Shown here piece after piece: positions 6,315-8,205 of a stretch of DNA of 8,205 bases. Below the pieces are notes generated by a model. That model ran no database searches. It saw nothing but the letters and a program-made list of their open reading frames with translations, and had not been told where the DNA came from. Every line of letters begins with the position of its first letter. Positions within the stretch are counted from its first letter, which is position 1. This DNA comes from an uncultured Bacteroidales bacterium (GTDB lineage Bacteria; Bacteroidota; Bacteroidia; Bacteroidales; P3): positions 1 through 8,205 of the forward strand of contig CAMWSI010000028.1 in NCBI GenBank assembly GCA_947176875.1, given 5' to 3'. The position numbers and the translations under genes were made by a program.

Positions 6315-7514
6315 ATGGGAAAATCCTCCGGAAATAAAAGGAAAACGGCCGCGCCGCACCGCCTCTCTTGGCTGGGCGGCCTTTTGTTTCTATGCGCCAG
6401 CATCATACCTTTAGGCCTTCTAGGTACGTTTGCCTGCGTTTATCTGCCGCCGGGCCGTCTGGGTCTCGGCAGTTTGCTGGGACTGGCATTCCCCTGGCTC
6501 GTATTGGCTTCGGCCGCCATCGGTCTCGTCTATCTGTTTTTCTTCAAAAAACGTTGTCTGATCTTTTTCGCGGCCATTCTGCTTAACTTTCATAACTTAG
6601 GCCTTCTGGTGCGTCTTCCCGCCCATCACGGACGGGAAGACGAGGCTCCCACCGGCCCGGCCACGCGGCCGAGCGAATTCAAAATCATGTCGTACAACGT
6701 CTGCCTGTTCGGCTTCTATGCCCGACAGGCCGACCGGAACAAACTAAAAGACCAGATCGGCACGTTCCTGAGTGTGGAGGCGGCCGACATCCTATGCCTG
6801 CAGGAATATTACGAAAGCAAGGACAGCCGGTTCCGCATACGCGAGACTTTGCGCAAAGCCGGCTACCGCCACCATACCGCATTATTGTCGAACGCACGCT
6901 ATTATTTCGGCAACGCGATTTTCTCGCGATACCCGATCGTGCGGCAGGACACGGTTCCCGGCCTGTCGCCGCTGCACGCACTGTATGCAGACCTTTTACT
7001 GCCGGGCGGCGATACGCTGAGAACCTATACGTTTCATTTGGCGTCGTTGCGTTTTGACGAAAACGACAAGGCTTTGTACCACGAACTATTGAACAGACCC
7101 TTGGACGAATCGGTCTCATACAAGGCCGAGGCCGGCAAAATCGCGCGCAAAGTGGGTTCGGCCGCCCGCGTTCACGCCGAACAGGTACGACTGCTCAAAG
7201 CCCATGCGGCGGCATGCCCCTACCGCCTGATTATCTGCGGAGACATGAACGAGAATCCGATTTCTTACGCTTACCACGCGCTGACCGATGGGTTGCAAGA
7301 CGCTTTCGTGGAACGGGGATCCGGACTCGGCCGCACTTACGATGGCTTTTTCCCCGCCTACCGCATCGATTACATTTTTTACCGCGATGCCATCGGCCGG
7401 ATGCCCGGAAAAACGGACGGCAAGATCGCCCCCCGTCTTTCGGCACGTTATTTTGAAGTCAGCGACGTAAATTATTCCGACCACAAGCCGATTGCGGCCG
7501 TCATGAAATTTTAG
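6315..7514 (+). CDS. Membrane-anchored endonuclease/exonuclease/phosphatase (EEP) family protein
   Basis: A 399-residue protein. A basic N-terminus (MGKSSGNKRK) is followed by three hydrophobic segments, about 19-44, 51-75 and 80-99, likely membrane helices. The catalytic domain follows from about 122. It has the EEP metal-dependent phosphoesterase motifs in order: MSYNV (Asn128), LQEYY (Glu164), HLAS (His241), CGDMNENP (Asp310, Asn312), RIDYIFY (Asp352) and SDHKPI (Asp389, His390). The fold includes DNase I, exonuclease III and lipid or sugar phosphatases, so the substrate cannot be assigned; similar three-helix EEP proteins are common and uncharacterised in Bacteroidota. The side of the membrane on which the domain lies is not clear from sequence. 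The frame also has a TTG start at 6273, but the ATG at 6315 is preferred. The gene ends by overlapping aroE tail to tail. Confidence 0.9.
   Translation: MGKSSGNKRKTAAPHRLSWLGGLLFLCASIIPLGLLGTFACVYLPPGRLGLGSLLGLAFPWLVLASAAIGLVYLFFFKKRCLIFFAAILLNFHNLGLLVRLPAHHGREDEAPTGPATRPSEFKIMSYNVCLFGFYARQADRNKLKDQIGTFLSVEAADILCLQEYYESKDSRFRIRETLRKAGYRHHTALLSNARYYFGNAIFSRYPIVRQDTVPGLSPLHALYADLLLPGGDTLRTYTFHLASLRFDENDKALYHELLNRPLDESVSYKAEAGKIARKVGSAARVHAEQVRLLKAHAAACPYRLIICGDMNENPISYAYHALTDGLQDAFVERGSGLGRTYDGFFPAYRIDYIFYRDAIGRMPGKTDGKIAPRLSARYFEVSDVNYSDHKPIAAVMKF
6612..6642. repeat. 10-bp perfect inverted repeat in the EEP linker
   Basis: CGTCTTCCCG (6612-6621) and CGGGAAGACG (6633-6642) are perfect reverse complements with an 11-base loop. 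The site encodes the linker between the third membrane helix and the catalytic domain (around RLPAHHGRED). No T tract follows. Confidence 0.6.
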
Positions 7515-8205
7515 CCTGCCACAATTCCCAAGCCGCATCGGCTTGCAGATGCAACATTTCCAAACCGCCTTTGACCCGGGCACCCGACGCCGCCATACGG
7601 CGCATCATAGCCGTCGGTTCCGGATTATAGACAACATCGTAGAAATAAAACGGGGATTCGGGCGAAACGGCCAACGTGTCGTAAGGAAGCGGCAACTCGC
7701 CAGTTATCTCCGGATACATGCCGACCGGCGTTGTCTGCACGCAAAGTCCGTACGGCCGGAAGCCGCCGGCCTCACGCCATGCGTCGTAAGTCAGATGGGC
7801 GCGGCCGGGTCCGCTTCCCTGCGGGCGCGGGCGGCGGGACACGACATCGAACGGCAGCCCCCAGTTGTGCAGAACATACTGCACGGCCGCCGAAGCGCCG
7901 CCGTCGCCCAATACGACCGCAGCCCTCAGCCGTTGGCGCGCCGGAGGCGACGCGCCAACGGCCGGCAGCCCCATCCAACGTTGCAAAGACCGCTCGAATC
8001 CGATGACATCCGTATTCTCCCCCCACCACGCACCATGCCTGCGCCGCAACACATTCACGGCTCCCAGGGCCAAGGCGGCGGGACTTGCACCGGCCAGATA
8101 CGGCCACAACGCCTGCTTGTAAGGAATCGTCACATTGAGGCCGCAGATATCCCGACGCGCCAACAATGCGGGTATCTCTTCGGGCTGGCATGCAAACAAC
8201 TCATA
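7501..8205 (-). CDS. aroE: Shikimate dehydrogenase (NADP+), N-terminus off the right edge
   Basis: The visible part has 234 residues and probably lacks about 35 N-terminal ones, including the Ser-x-Ser shikimate-binding site. AroE reduces 3-dehydroshikimate to shikimate in the pathway to chorismate and aromatic amino acids. Visible motifs, numbered from the edge, are: GLNVTIPYKQ with catalytic Lys30; GAVNVL (48-53); ENTDVIGF with catalytic Asp66; the nucleotide-binding loop LGDGGASAA (99-107); VSRRP, the basic patch typical of NADP preference; TTPVGMYPE; and the C-terminal KGGLEMLHLQADAAWELW. Two positions differ from the usual pattern: Gln instead of Asn before TTPVGM, and Asp in the Gly-rich loop. 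The stop at 7503-7501 lies inside the end of the EEP gene, a 14-base convergent overlap. The core is intact and the enzyme is probably functional. Confidence 0.94.
   Translation of the reverse strand, partial: YELFACQPEEIPALLARRDICGLNVTIPYKQALWPYLAGASPAALALGAVNVLRRRHGAWWGENTDVIGFERSLQRWMGLPAVGASPPARQRLRAAVVLGDGGASAAVQYVLHNWGLPFDVVSRRPRPQGSGPGRAHLTYDAWREAGGFRPYGLCVQTTPVGMYPEITGELPLPYDTLAVSPESPFYFYDVVYNPEPTAMMRRMAASGARVKGGLEMLHLQADAAWELWQAKIS
7929..7962. repeat. 12-bp perfect inverted repeat inside aroE
   Basis: GCCGTTGGCGCG (7929-7940) and CGCGCCAACGGC (7951-7962) are exact reverse complements with a 10-base loop, giving a very GC-rich hairpin. It encodes the segment AVGASPPARQRL between the shikimate-binding half and the NADP-binding loop, which looks like a flexible linker. 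No T tract follows on either strand, so it is not a terminator. Confidence 0.65.

Noticed and set aside
6055..6359. Minus-strand frames of 74-85 codons in the intergenic region
   Set aside because: They cover the divergent promoter elements and the start of the EEP gene and have no recognisable features.

Overview
The window looks like chromosomal DNA from a member of the Bacteroidota, most likely order Bacteroidales. Genus is not certain; the fairly high GC content and Ala/Arg-rich proteins would fit an Alistipes/Rikenellaceae-type genome. The evidence is: several matches to the Bacteroidota -7 promoter box (TAnnTTTG), some with an upstream TTTG; an absence of clear Shine-Dalgarno sequences; and Bacteroidota-type versions of GlmU-like nucleotidyltransferase, type B ribosomal protein L31, LuxC-like acyl-CoA reductase and shikimate dehydrogenase.

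Layout, left to right. (1) 1-620, minus strand: the 5' part of an unrecognised secreted protein gene. Its last visible 55 bases exactly repeat an internal segment in another reading frame, which looks like an assembly-end artefact. (2) 721-4384, minus strand: a tight two-gene unit, a GlmU-like sugar nucleotidyltransferase/acyltransferase followed 4 bases later by the ATP-dependent protease Lon. (3) 4385-4646: an intergenic stretch with a strong intrinsic terminator for the gene to its right, and a small hairpin overlapping a weak candidate promoter for the glmU-like gene. (4) 4647-4916, minus strand: rpmE (type B L31) with its own well-formed promoter, which reaches into the end of the next gene. 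(5) 4969-6039, minus strand: a LuxC-family acyl-CoA reductase. (6) 6040-6314: a divergent promoter region with -7 boxes on both strands, an RNA hairpin and a nested palindrome. (7) 6315-7514, plus strand: a membrane-anchored endonuclease/exonuclease/phosphatase (EEP) protein. (8) 7501-8205, minus strand: aroE, running off the right edge and overlapping the EEP gene tail-to-tail by 14 bases.

Most of the content is housekeeping: proteolysis, envelope sugar-nucleotide precursor supply, translation and the shikimate pathway. I do not see a defence system, mobile element, CRISPR array, tRNA/rRNA gene or an obvious new multi-gene system. The points most worth checking are the edge repeat, the divergent promoter with its nested palindrome, long perfect inverted repeats inside coding linkers, and the orphan LuxC-type reductase.
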